Origin: Oscillospiraceae bacterium
Lineage (GTDB): Bacteria > Bacillota > Clostridia > Oscillospirales > Oscillospiraceae
Direction: 5' to 3'
Assembly (NCBI GenBank): GCA_902775355.1
Contig: CACYLY010000004.1
Span: 1-56,535, forward strand
Length of the DNA stretch: 56,535 bases
How positions within the stretch are numbered: position 1 is the first letter of the stretch; each line of letters begins with the position of its first letter. The notes under the pieces are model-generated. The model was not told the DNA's origin and searched no databases. It saw nothing but the letters and a program-made list of their open reading frames with translations. This document shows, piece by piece, positions 43,408 to 50,397 of this stretch. Both the position numbers and the translations under genes were made by a program.

Positions 43408-43772
43408 CGTAGCGCCGAGCATCCCGACGCGCGGGAAGCGTGCGACGCTCCCAGCTCTGCTTGCTCGGCGTCTTCTGCAGCGGGCCGCCGAGCATTGCCC
43501 GGCATGTCATTTTGAGCGAGCGAAGCGAGTCGAAAGATCTTATCCCTCGTCAACCTCGCCCTTATCCGGCCTGGAAGATCCTTCGACTGCGGCGCAAGCG
43601 CCTTCGCTCAGGATGACAGGGACGGACGTTCCTGCGCGGATCGGCGGGAGGGGCAAGCCCCTCCCCTACGGCGGAGGACGGACATGGACGCGCGTAGGGA
43701 GTGATCCCTTGATCGCTCCGCGGATGATGCGTTGGCGCGTGATCACGGGCGCGACCTGAAGCGCCCCTACGG
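43408..43772. repeat. Right copy of a composite direct repeat
   Basis: 365 bp, the direct counterpart of 42044-42429. It has a 29-bp addition with a GCCGAGCATTGC half-palindrome and lacks one REP unit present in the left copy. It ends in the same GACCTGAAGCGCCCCTACGG block. Confidence 0.8.
43505..43618. mobile_element. Palindromic MITE-like element, copy 3
   Basis: 114 bp, ends TGTCATT and GATGACA, nearly identical to 42107-42220 and embedded in the right direct repeat. Confidence 0.7.
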
Positions 43773-43783
43773 TTCCCTGATCT

Positions 43784-43818
43784 CTGTTCACCGTTCACTG
43801 TTATCTGTTCACTGTCCT
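43784..43818. repeat. Heptamer tandem repeat near uppS 3' end
   Basis: Five 7-base units CTGTTCA, CCGTTCA, CTGTTAT, CTGTTCA, CTGTCCT, 46 bases beyond the uppS stop codon. Confidence 0.75.
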
Positions 43819-43864
43819 CACTGTCCGCGTTTCCGCGCTCGGCCGAAGCTCGCCCCTACCGGGT

Positions 43865-44596
43865 TTATTTCACGCCGCCGTATCTTCTGTCCCTCTTCTG
43901 GAAGGCGGCGATGGCCTTGTCCAGCTCGTCGGTATTGAAGTCCGGCCAGAGCACGTCCGTGAAGTAAAACTCCGCGTAGGCGCACTGCCAGAGCAGGAAG
44001 TTGGAGATGCGCTGCTCGCCGCCGGGGCGGATCAGCAGATCCGGGTCCGGGATCCCGGCGGAGTAGAGATAGCCGCCGAACTGCGCCTCGGTCAGTTCGC
44101 CCTCGGTCCTGCCCGCGGCGTAATCCTCGGCGTAGTGCCGGGCGGCGTGGACGATCTCGTCCCGCCCGCCGTAGTTCAGGCAGATGTTGGCCTGGAAGCC
44201 CTGGTAGCGCTGGGAGATCTCGTCGGTCTTCTTCACCAGCTCCCGCAGCTCCGGAGAAAGGCCCTGCACATCGCCGAAGATCTTCATGCGGATCTGATCC
44301 CGCTCCATGGTGTCAATGGCCTCGTTGAGGTAGCGGCGCAGCAGGCGCATGATGGTCTTCACCTCGTCCTCGGGCCGCTTCCAGTTCTCCGTAGAGAAGG
44401 CGTAGACCGTCAGATAGTCCACGCCGATGTTTTTGCAGTAGGTCGCGATCTTCCGGAAATTCTCCGAGCCCGCCGCGTGGCCGGCGGTCCGGGGCAGGCC
44501 GCGCCGTTTAGCCCAGCGCCCGTTGCCGTCCAGAATAATGGCAATATGCCGGGGGATGTTCTCCCCCGGCTGCCTGATGTTTTTCTCCGCCGCCAT
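43865..44596 (-). CDS. uppS: Isoprenyl (undecaprenyl) diphosphate synthase
   Basis: 243 residues. Cis-prenyltransferase motif IILDGNGRWAK with catalytic D23, then HAAGSENF, YAFSTENWKRP and the C-terminal DLLIRPGGEQRISNFLLWQ. It makes the C55 lipid carrier for cell wall synthesis. ATG overlaps the frr stop by one base (TGATG), so the two are co-translated. cdsA, usually next, is absent. Confidence 0.97.
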   Translation of the reverse strand: MAAEKNIRQPGENIPRHIAIILDGNGRWAKRRGLPRTAGHAAGSENFRKIATYCKNIGVDYLTVYAFSTENWKRPEDEVKTIMRLLRRYLNEAIDTMERDQIRMKIFGDVQGLSPELRELVKKTDEISQRYQGFQANICLNYGGRDEIVHAARHYAEDYAAGRTEGELTEAQFGGYLYSAGIPDPDLLIRPGGEQRISNFLLWQCAYAEFYFTDVLWPDFNTDELDKAIAAFQKRDRRYGGVK

Positions 44597-45147
44597 CAGA
44601 TCTCGGTCAGCTCCTTATCCTTCCGCTCGGTGATCTTGTCGATCTCCTTGATATAGTCGTCGGTGAGCTTCTGGATGTCCTTCTCGGCGATCTTGTAGTC
44701 GTCCTCAGTGATCTCGGAGGCCTTCTGCTGCTTCTTGAACTTGTCGATGGCGTCCCGGCGGATGTTGCGGATGGCCACCTTGGCCTCCTCGGCGTACTTC
44801 TTGGTCTGCTTCACCAGGTCCCGGCGGCGCTCCTCGGTGAGGGGCGGGAACACCAGGCGGATGCAGCGGCCGTCGTTCTGGGGATTGATGCCCAGGTCGG
44901 AGGACAGGATCGCCTTCTCGATGGGCCGGATCTGCTTGGCGTCCCAGGGCTGGATCAGCAGGGAGCGGGGATCCGGGGTGGCGATGGAGGCCATCTGCTG
45001 GATGGGCGTGGGAACGCCGTAATACTCCACCTGGATCTGGTCCAGCACGGCGGCGTTGGCGCGGCCGGCGCGGATGGTGGCGAACTGCGCGGTCAGGGCC
45101 TCGCAGGTCTTCTGCATTTTGTTCTCAAACTCTTTGTAGTCAGACAT
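44596..45147 (-). CDS. frr: Ribosome recycling factor
   Basis: 183 residues, standard length. Family stretches TIRAGRANAAVLDQI, YYGVPTPIQQMASI, and IRNIRRDAIDKFK. Splits post-termination ribosomes with EF-G. RBS GGAGGAGGAGA, 48 bases after pyrH and overlapping uppS. Confidence 0.98.
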   Translation of the reverse strand: MSDYKEFENKMQKTCEALTAQFATIRAGRANAAVLDQIQVEYYGVPTPIQQMASIATPDPRSLLIQPWDAKQIRPIEKAILSSDLGINPQNDGRCIRLVFPPLTEERRRDLVKQTKKYAEEAKVAIRNIRRDAIDKFKKQQKASEITEDDYKIAEKDIQKLTDDYIKEIDKITERKDKELTEI

Positions 45148-45195
45148 GAAATCTCCTCCTCCATAGTATTGTCAAAAAAGTATTCTTTTCCTCAT

Positions 45196-45906
45196 TCAGC
45201 CCACGGTGGTGCCGATCTTCTCGCCGCCGAGGACCCGCAGGATGTTCTCGGGCTCGGCCAGGGCGAAGACCACCACGGGGATATGATTGTCCATGGCCAT
45301 GCTGGTAGCCGTGGAGTCCATCACCGCCAGGCGCCGGGCCAGGACCTCCTCATAGCTGATGGCGTCGAACTTCACGGCCGCCGGGTTCTTCCGGGGGTCG
45401 TCGTCATACACACCGTCGATGTTCTTGGCCAGCAGGATCGCGTCGGCATGGATCTCCGCCGCCCGCAGGGTAGCCGCGGTGTCGGTGGAGAAGAAGGGCA
45501 TGCCCGTGCCGCAGCCGAAGAGCACCACCTTGCCCTGCTGCAGGTACTCGATGGCCCGGCGGGTGTCGTAGCGCTCGCCCACGCCCTGAATGTCCACGGC
45601 GGTCATGACCCGGGCGTCGCAGCCCAGCTGACGGAACACGTCCGCCACGGCCAGGCAGTTCATGGCGGTGGCCAGCATCCCCATCCGGTCCGCGCTGACC
45701 CGCTCCACCTTGCCGTCCCCGTCCTTGACGCCGCGCCAGAAGTTGCCGCCGCCGATGACGATGCCAACCTGCACGCCGGCCTCCGCGGCCCGCTTCACGG
45801 TCTCGCACACTCTGGTGACAAAGGCAAAGTCAAAGCCGGTCTTTTTCTCCCCGGCCAGAGCCTCTCCGCTGATTTTGATCAAAACACGCCGATAAATCGC
45901 TTCCAT
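45196..45906 (-). CDS. pyrH: UMP kinase
   Basis: 236 residues. Amino-acid-kinase fold with RVLIKISGEAL at the N-terminus, GGGNFWRG, DRMGMLAT and the acceptor-binding region. Phosphorylates UMP to UDP. The ATG at 45906 is chosen by conservation and AGGAGG; the 12-residue extension is not used because it runs toward the promoter. rpsB and tsf, often upstream, are absent; a divergent spoIIGA gene lies there instead. Confidence 0.96.
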   Translation of the reverse strand: MEAIYRRVLIKISGEALAGEKKTGFDFAFVTRVCETVKRAAEAGVQVGIVIGGGNFWRGVKDGDGKVERVSADRMGMLATAMNCLAVADVFRQLGCDARVMTAVDIQGVGERYDTRRAIEYLQQGKVVLFGCGTGMPFFSTDTAATLRAAEIHADAILLAKNIDGVYDDDPRKNPAAVKFDAISYEEVLARRLAVMDSTATSMAMDNHIPVVVFALAEPENILRVLGGEKIGTTVG

Positions 45907-45945
45907 ATCCGTCTTTCTCCTCCTGTGGGCAGGCATTTCCAATTC

Positions 45946-45974
45946 ATATTACCACAGCCTTTTTCTTTTGACAA
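45946..45974 (-). promoter_or_regulatory. Promoter of pyrH-frr-uppS
   Basis: Minus strand: -35 TTGTCA (45969-45974), 17-base spacer, -10 TAATAT (45946-45951). The -35 overlaps the first possible Spo0A box of the divergent spoIIGA promoter. Confidence 0.7.
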
Positions 45975-46014
45975 TTCCCAAATGACAAAATCTACGGCCC
46001 GAAACGGGTACAAT
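45969..46014 (+). promoter_or_regulatory. Putative Spo0A-controlled spoIIGA promoter
   Basis: -10 TACAAT (46009-46014) ends six bases before the ATG. The best -35 is ATGACA (45982-45987) with a 21-base gap, close to the unusual 22-base spacing of the Bacillus spoIIG promoter. Two Spo0A-box-like sites, TGACAAT (45969-45975) and TGACAAA (45983-45989), 14 bases apart, resemble TGNCGAA with two and one mismatches. Confidence 0.4.
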
Positions 46015-46020
46015 AGGGCC

Positions 46021-46827
46021 ATGAAGATTCTGTATGCGGACCTGTACTTTTTCTGGAATCTGCTGGCGGACTATCTGCTGTGCCTGGCGGCGGGGCGGCT
46101 GTGCGCCCTGCGCCTGCGCCGGGGCCGCTATGCCCTGGCCGCCCTCTTCGGCGCGTCCTATGCTTTGGCGCTGCTCTTTCCCCTGCCCCCGGCTCTCACC
46201 GCGCCTCCCGCCCGGCTGGGGGCGGGGCTCCTCATGGGCCTCATCGCCTTCGGGGGCGAGGAGCGGCCCCTGTCCTGCGTGCTGACGCTGCTGGGCGTCT
46301 CGGCAGCCTTCGGCGGCGCTCTCTACGCGCTCTCGGAGCTGGGCGGCGACGGACTTCGGCTGAGCTTTCGCCTGCTGCTGGCCGCGTTTCTGGTGATCTA
46401 CGGGCTGCTGAAGCTCTTCTCCCGCCTCCGCTGCCGGCTCCGGGGCAGCCCCCGCGCCGCGGTCCGCCTCCGCTTCCTGGCGCGGGAGGTCTCCTTCTCC
46501 GCCCTGGTGGACAGCGGCAACGCCGCCCGGGACCCGGCCACGGGCCTGGCCCTGCTGATCGCCTCCCCCGCCGCCCTGGCCCCGCTCTTCGGCGCCCTGG
46601 CCCCGCTGCTGGAGGAGCTGCCGCCGGTGGAGCTGCTGGAGGCGCTCTCCCGCGACGCCCTCTGCAAGGGAAAGCTGCGCCTGGTCCCCTTCCGCAGTCT
46701 GGGCGGCGGCGGTCTGCTGCCGGTGTTTCGGCCGGAGGCGTTGTGGGTGGACGGAAAGCGGCGGGAGGATCTGCTGGTGGCCCTGTCCCGGGAGGCCCGG
46801 GGCGAGGGCTTTGACGCGATTTTATAA
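46021..46827 (+). CDS. spoIIGA: Sigma-E processing peptidase SpoIIGA
   Basis: 268 residues. About five membrane segments in the first 130 residues, then an aspartic-protease domain with the catalytic D164 in ALVDSGN. It cleaves the pro-sequence of sigma-E in the mother cell during sporulation. The ATG at 46021 gives the family N-terminus [20 protein letters not shown]. No Shine-Dalgarno sequence precedes it and the -10 box is six bases away. A long upstream frame is a shadow of pyrH. sigE follows after 11 bases. Confidence 0.93.
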   Translation: MKILYADLYFFWNLLADYLLCLAAGRLCALRLRRGRYALAALFGASYALALLFPLPPALTAPPARLGAGLLMGLIAFGGEERPLSCVLTLLGVSAAFGGALYALSELGGDGLRLSFRLLLAAFLVIYGLLKLFSRLRCRLRGSPRAAVRLRFLAREVSFSALVDSGNAARDPATGLALLIASPAALAPLFGALAPLLEELPPVELLEALSRDALCKGKLRLVPFRSLGGGGLLPVFRPEALWVDGKRREDLLVALSREARGEGFDAIL

Positions 46828-46838
46828 GGAGGAACGCT

Positions 46839-47561
46839 ATGCTCTGCAAACACGAACTTGCCTCTCTGGGGGAGCGGCTGCTGCGGCTGCTGGGTCTGCA
46901 GCCGCCGGAGGTCTATTACATCGGCGGCAGCGACACCCTGCCCGCTCCCCTCAGCCGGGAGGAAGAGGACCGGGCCATCGCGGACCTGGCCGCCGGCAGC
47001 GCCGCCGCCCGCAGCCTGCTCATTGAGCACAATCTGCGCCTGGTGGTCTTTCTGGCCAAGCGCTTCGAGAACACCGGGGTCAATCTGGAGGACCTGATCT
47101 CCATCGGCACCATCGGGCTCATCAAGGCCATCAACACCTTTCAGGCGGGCAAGAACATCAAGCTGGCCACCTACGCCTCCCGCTGCATCGAGAACGAGAT
47201 CCTGATGCACCTGCGGAAGATCAGCTCCCAGCGCAGCGAGGTGAGCTTCGACGAGCCCCTGAACACGGACTGGGACGGCAACGAACTGCTGCTGTCGGAC
47301 ATTCTGGGCACCGACGTAGACGAGGTCTCCCGCCCCCTGGAGGACGATGCGGACAAGCAGATGCTGCTGGAGTCGGTGGCGGAGCTCTCCCCCCGGGAGC
47401 AGCAGATCATCGCCCTGCGCTTCGGCCTCCCCGGCGGAAGGGAATACACGCAAAAAGAGGTGGCTGATCTGCTCGGGATCTCCCAGAGCTATATCAGCCG
47501 CCTCGAAAAGCGGATCCTGGAGCGTCTGCGAAGAGACATGCTGCGCAGGATGCAAATATGA
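46839..47561 (+). CDS. sigE: Sporulation sigma factor SigE (pro-sigma-E)
   Basis: 240 residues. N-terminal pro-sequence of about 27-30 residues ending near [11 protein letters not shown], the SpoIIGA cleavage region. Region 2 contains [14 protein letters not shown] and [16 protein letters not shown]; region 4 has [18 protein letters not shown]. Mother-cell sigma factor. RBS AAGGAGG. sigG, often next, is absent. The TGA stop is the first three bases of a heptamer array. Confidence 0.96.
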   Translation: MLCKHELASLGERLLRLLGLQPPEVYYIGGSDTLPAPLSREEEDRAIADLAAGSAAARSLLIEHNLRLVVFLAKRFENTGVNLEDLISIGTIGLIKAINTFQAGKNIKLATYASRCIENEILMHLRKISSQRSEVSFDEPLNTDWDGNELLLSDILGTDVDEVSRPLEDDADKQMLLESVAELSPREQQIIALRFGLPGGREYTQKEVADLLGISQSYISRLEKRILERLRRDMLRRMQI

Positions 47562-47592
47562 GATAACAGATAACAGTGAACAGTGAACAGAG
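47559..47592 (+). repeat. Heptamer repeat overlapping sigE stop
   Basis: TGAGATA, ACAGATA, ACAGTGA, ACAGTGA, ACAGAG(C). The first three bases are the sigE stop codon. The units are the inverse complement of those in the array at 47612-47744, so the two can pair. Confidence 0.75.
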
Positions 47593-47611
47593 CCATCCCC
47601 TGATTGATTCT

Positions 47612-47744
47612 CTGTTCACTGTTCGTTGTTCACTGTTCGTTGTTCACTGTTCGTTGTTCACTGTTCGTTGTTCACTGTTCGTTGTTCACTGTTCTCTGTT
47701 CGTTGTTCACTGTTCACTGTTCACTGTTCGTTGTTCACTGTTCA
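47612..47744. repeat. Heptamer tandem repeat, 19 units, overlapping MATE stop
   Basis: Nineteen exact 7-base units alternate mainly between CTGTTCA/CTGTTCG and TTGTTCA with no phase break. The last three bases (TCA, 47742-47744) are the stop codon of the MATE gene on the minus strand. The apparent open frames coding SLFVVHC repeats are by-products. Confidence 0.9.
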
Positions 47745-49127
47745 CTTCCCCACCAGGTTCACGACCCAGCGGCGGTTCCGTACCAGGATGAAGCCGATGA
47801 CGCACTTGATGACATTCAGCAGCTCCACGATCAGGTACATGGTCACGATATTCATCCGGGTCCAGTGGGAGAGCGCGAAGGCCACGGGGATGCTCACCAC
47901 CCAGACAAAGAGGCTGTCAAACACAAAGGTGATGATGGTCTTGCCCCCGGAGCGCAGGGTGAAATAGCAGCTGTTGGTATAGGAAAACAGGGGCATCATG
48001 GCCGCGTACACCAGCAGCAGCTTCTCCGCCAGGGCCTTCACCGTGTCGGTGGTGTTGTAGGCCTGGGGCACCAGGGGCGCGGTCAGGGCCATCAGCAGGC
48101 CGATGGCCACGCTGAGGGCCAGGGAGAAGGCGATGAGCTTCCGGTCCTCGTCCACGGCCCGCTCCAGCTCCCCCGCCCCCAGCAGCTGGCCGATCATGAT
48201 GGAGATGGCGTTGCCCGAGGCGATGAAGGCGCAGAAAAAGAGACTGCCCACGGTGCTGGAAATATTGAAGGCCGAGACCACCTCCAGGCCCCGCAGGGAA
48301 TAGCACTGGTTCAGCACCGTCATCCCGCCGGACCATAAAAACTCGTTGAGCAGCAGGGGCGTTCCCAGCACCAGGATCTGCCGCAGCAGCTTTCCCGGCA
48401 CCCGCAGGCTCCGGTACAGGCCGTTCACAAAGGGATTCTTCTCCCGGTGCCGGTGGGTCCAGGTGAGCACGATGCTCAGCTCCACGAAGCGGGAAAGCAC
48501 CGTGGCCATGGCGGCGCCCACCACGCCCAGAGCCGGGAAACCCAGCTTGCCGAAGATCAGGATGTAGTTGAACACCAGGTTCACCAGTACGGCGGCGATC
48601 CCCGCCCGCATGGGCAGCAGCGTCTCGCCGGTCTCCCGCAGGGTGCTGGAATAGACCTGCATCAGGGCGAAGGGCGCCGTCTGGATCAGCATCACCGCCA
48701 GGTATTCCTTCGCGTAGCCCAGGGTGGCCTCCAGATCCAGATTCTCCTCCCCCTGATGGAGGAAGAGGGAGATCAGCTTCTCCCCGAAGAGCAGGAACAC
48801 CGAGAGGCACACGCCCACGGCCAACAGCGCGAACCAGAGCTTGGTCCGCACCGTGTCCCGCAGGCCCTCCCAGTCCCCCTTGCCGTAGTACTGGGCGGTG
48901 AAAATGCCGGCCCCGGCCAGGCCGCCGAAGATGCAGAGGTTATACACGAACAGCAGCTGGTTCACGATGGCCACGCCGGACATGGGCTCGGTGCCCACCT
49001 GGCCCACCATCACGTTATCCAGAAGGCTGACGAAGTTGGTGATCAGTTGTTGGACGAGGATGGGCACCATCACGGCGAACAGCCGCCGGTAAAAGGCCCG
49101 GTCCCCGATATAATTGCGCAGACGCAT
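47742..49127 (-). CDS. MATE-family efflux transporter
   Basis: 461 residues with about 12 membrane segments in two homologous halves. Family features are VPILVQQLITNFVSLLDNVMVG at the N-terminus and PALGVVGAAMATVLSR mid-protein. Exports drugs or metabolites with Na+ or H+. ATG at 49127 follows GAGGTG; four extra upstream codons are not used. Monocistronic. Its stop codon is part of a heptamer array. Confidence 0.93.
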   Translation of the reverse strand: MRLRNYIGDRAFYRRLFAVMVPILVQQLITNFVSLLDNVMVGQVGTEPMSGVAIVNQLLFVYNLCIFGGLAGAGIFTAQYYGKGDWEGLRDTVRTKLWFALLAVGVCLSVFLLFGEKLISLFLHQGEENLDLEATLGYAKEYLAVMLIQTAPFALMQVYSSTLRETGETLLPMRAGIAAVLVNLVFNYILIFGKLGFPALGVVGAAMATVLSRFVELSIVLTWTHRHREKNPFVNGLYRSLRVPGKLLRQILVLGTPLLLNEFLWSGGMTVLNQCYSLRGLEVVSAFNISSTVGSLFFCAFIASGNAISIMIGQLLGAGELERAVDEDRKLIAFSLALSVAIGLLMALTAPLVPQAYNTTDTVKALAEKLLLVYAAMMPLFSYTNSCYFTLRSGGKTIITFVFDSLFVWVVSIPVAFALSHWTRMNIVTMYLIVELLNVIKCVIGFILVRNRRWVVNLVGK

Positions 49128-49185
49128 GGAACACCTCACCGCGTTTTTTCAGAGCATTGCGCCATATTGTACAGGATTCCGGAGC

Positions 49186-49230
49186 AAAAAGCAAGAGAAA
49201 AGCCGTTTTTGGCTTTTCTCCTGCTTTTTT
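49186..49230. terminator. Bidirectional terminator
   Basis: GAGAAAAGCC (49195-49204) pairs with GGCTTTTCTC (49211-49220). Flanking AAAAAGCA and TGCTTTTTT extend the symmetry, so there is a T tract on both strands. It ends the prsW transcript on the minus strand. Confidence 0.75.
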
Positions 49231-49984
49231 ATCCTCTCATGTACTTGTCGAAGCGGGACATCAGCCGCACCAGAAAATAGGAGACGAGGAACATCGCCCC
49301 GATAAAGGGCAGGAAGAGCCAGCCCAATTCTTGCAGCTGGGACGCCGCCGCAAAATCGTACAGTCCGTGGAGCAGCGTGGGGATCAGGAAGGCCAGGAGG
49401 CGGAAGAACAGGCTCTTTCCCGGTTTTCCCGCCAGAGACGCCCGCTTTGCCAGCCCGTACCAGGTGCCCATGAAGACGCCGAAGCAGGCGTGGCCCGGCA
49501 CCGCCGTCACCGCCCGGGCCACCGCGGTGCCCATGCCGTAGGCCAGCACATAGTGGATGTTCTCCCACAGGGCGAAGCCCAGGGAGAGGAACACCGCGTA
49601 GACCACCCCGTCGAAGGTGCAGTTGAACTCCGGCGAGCGCCAGGTGCGAAACCGCAGGATCAGGTATTTGATGCCCTCCTCGGAAACCGCGACCACGACG
49701 AAATACAGCAGGATGTCATAGAGGGTGGAATACTGGGTCGTGGCGTAGGCCACCGTGCCCCAGCCGAAGCTCCAGCCGCCGCTCTGCACCTGGGGGATCA
49801 GCCGTTTCAGCAGAAATATGCCGGCCTGCTCGGACAGGGCGGCCAGCTCCGTCGCCACGACGCCCCAGAAGATCAGGCCCAGCAGCAGGGAAAGAGGCTC
49901 TCTCTCCAGCCGGTCGGCCAGATAGACCCGGACCAGCAGCAGCAGAGCGGGCACCACCGCCGCCAGGACCAATGTGACATTCAC
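49229..49984 (-). CDS. prsW: PrsW-family intramembrane metalloprotease
   Basis: 251 residues, about seven membrane segments. The conserved motifs are E102-E103-x2-K in VSEEGIKY, DGVVYAVFLSLGFALWENI, H164 in PGHACFG and H206 in HGLYDF, the predicted zinc site. In Bacillus PrsW cleaves the anti-sigma factor RsiW; no such partner gene is in the window. The start is GTG at 49984 with GGGGAGAGG upstream. Confidence 0.9.
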   Translation of the reverse strand: MNVTLVLAAVVPALLLLVRVYLADRLEREPLSLLLGLIFWGVVATELAALSEQAGIFLLKRLIPQVQSGGWSFGWGTVAYATTQYSTLYDILLYFVVVAVSEEGIKYLILRFRTWRSPEFNCTFDGVVYAVFLSLGFALWENIHYVLAYGMGTAVARAVTAVPGHACFGVFMGTWYGLAKRASLAGKPGKSLFFRLLAFLIPTLLHGLYDFAAASQLQELGWLFLPFIGAMFLVSYFLVRLMSRFDKYMRG

Positions 49985-50022
49985 TTGCCTCTCCCCTTTC
50001 TCCGTTCAGCGCTTCTCAAATC

Positions 50023-50051
50023 ATATTAGTTTTTTTCGCGCCGTCTGTCAA
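50023..50051 (-). promoter_or_regulatory. Promoter of prsW
   Basis: Minus strand: consensus -35 TTGACA (50046-50051), 17-base spacer, -10 TAATAT (50023-50028). Confidence 0.75.
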
Positions 50052-50122
50052 TAAGGATTCTCCGCCGAAGGACGTTTTGCCGAGCCATACCGCAGACGGA
50101 GGCAGACGGCGGCAGACGAAGA

Positions 50123-50387
50123 AAGCGCCCGGAGATCTCTCTCCGGGCGCTTCGGCTGCAGACAAACGCAAGCGGCCCAGGCGGGAATCGCATGGGGAGA
50201 TTGTGAAGAGGGGCGGGTATGCCCCTCTTCACGTTCAATCTATGCGAAAATGGGAACTTTTCGGAAGTTTCCATTTTCGCTGCTCAAGCTGTCGACACTC
50301 TGTCAACAGCTTGAGCGCCCGGAGATCTCTCTCCGGGCGCTCGGGTTTTTTCGCTCCTCTTCTCTCCGGAAGCCGGAGAGAAGAGGA
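50123..50387. repeat. Array of six consecutive hairpins
   Basis: From left: E AAGCGCCCGGAG/CTCCGGGCGCTT (50123-50152); D GTGAAGAGGGGC/GCCCCTCTTCAC (50203-50232); C GCGAAAATGG.../...CCATTTTCGC with a TTCGG loop (50244-50280); B GCTCAAGCTGTCGACA/TGTCAACAGCTTGAGC (50282-50316); A GAGCGCCCGGAG/CTCCGGGCGCTC plus T6 (50313-50351); F CCTCTTCTCTCCGG/CCGGAGAGAAGAGG (about 50355-50387). A and B share GAGC and exclude each other. A and E have the same stem and loop. It fills the gap between prsW and the giant secreted protein; no gene was found there. Confidence 0.8.
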
Positions 50388-50397
50388 AATGGGGGGA

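Noticed and set aside
42044-43772. Composite transposon carrying alkD
   Set aside because: The flanks are direct repeats built of REP and MITE units. No transposase gene and no target-site duplication were seen between or beside them, so a transposon is not claimed.
47576-47967. Repeated SLFVVHC peptide frames
   Set aside because: They are translations of the heptamer array in several frames. No ribosome binding site and no gene-like composition.
50026-50274. 82-residue minus-strand frame between prsW and the giant protein
   Set aside because: It runs across the hairpins C, D and E and the prsW promoter region. No ribosome binding site and no recognisable motif.
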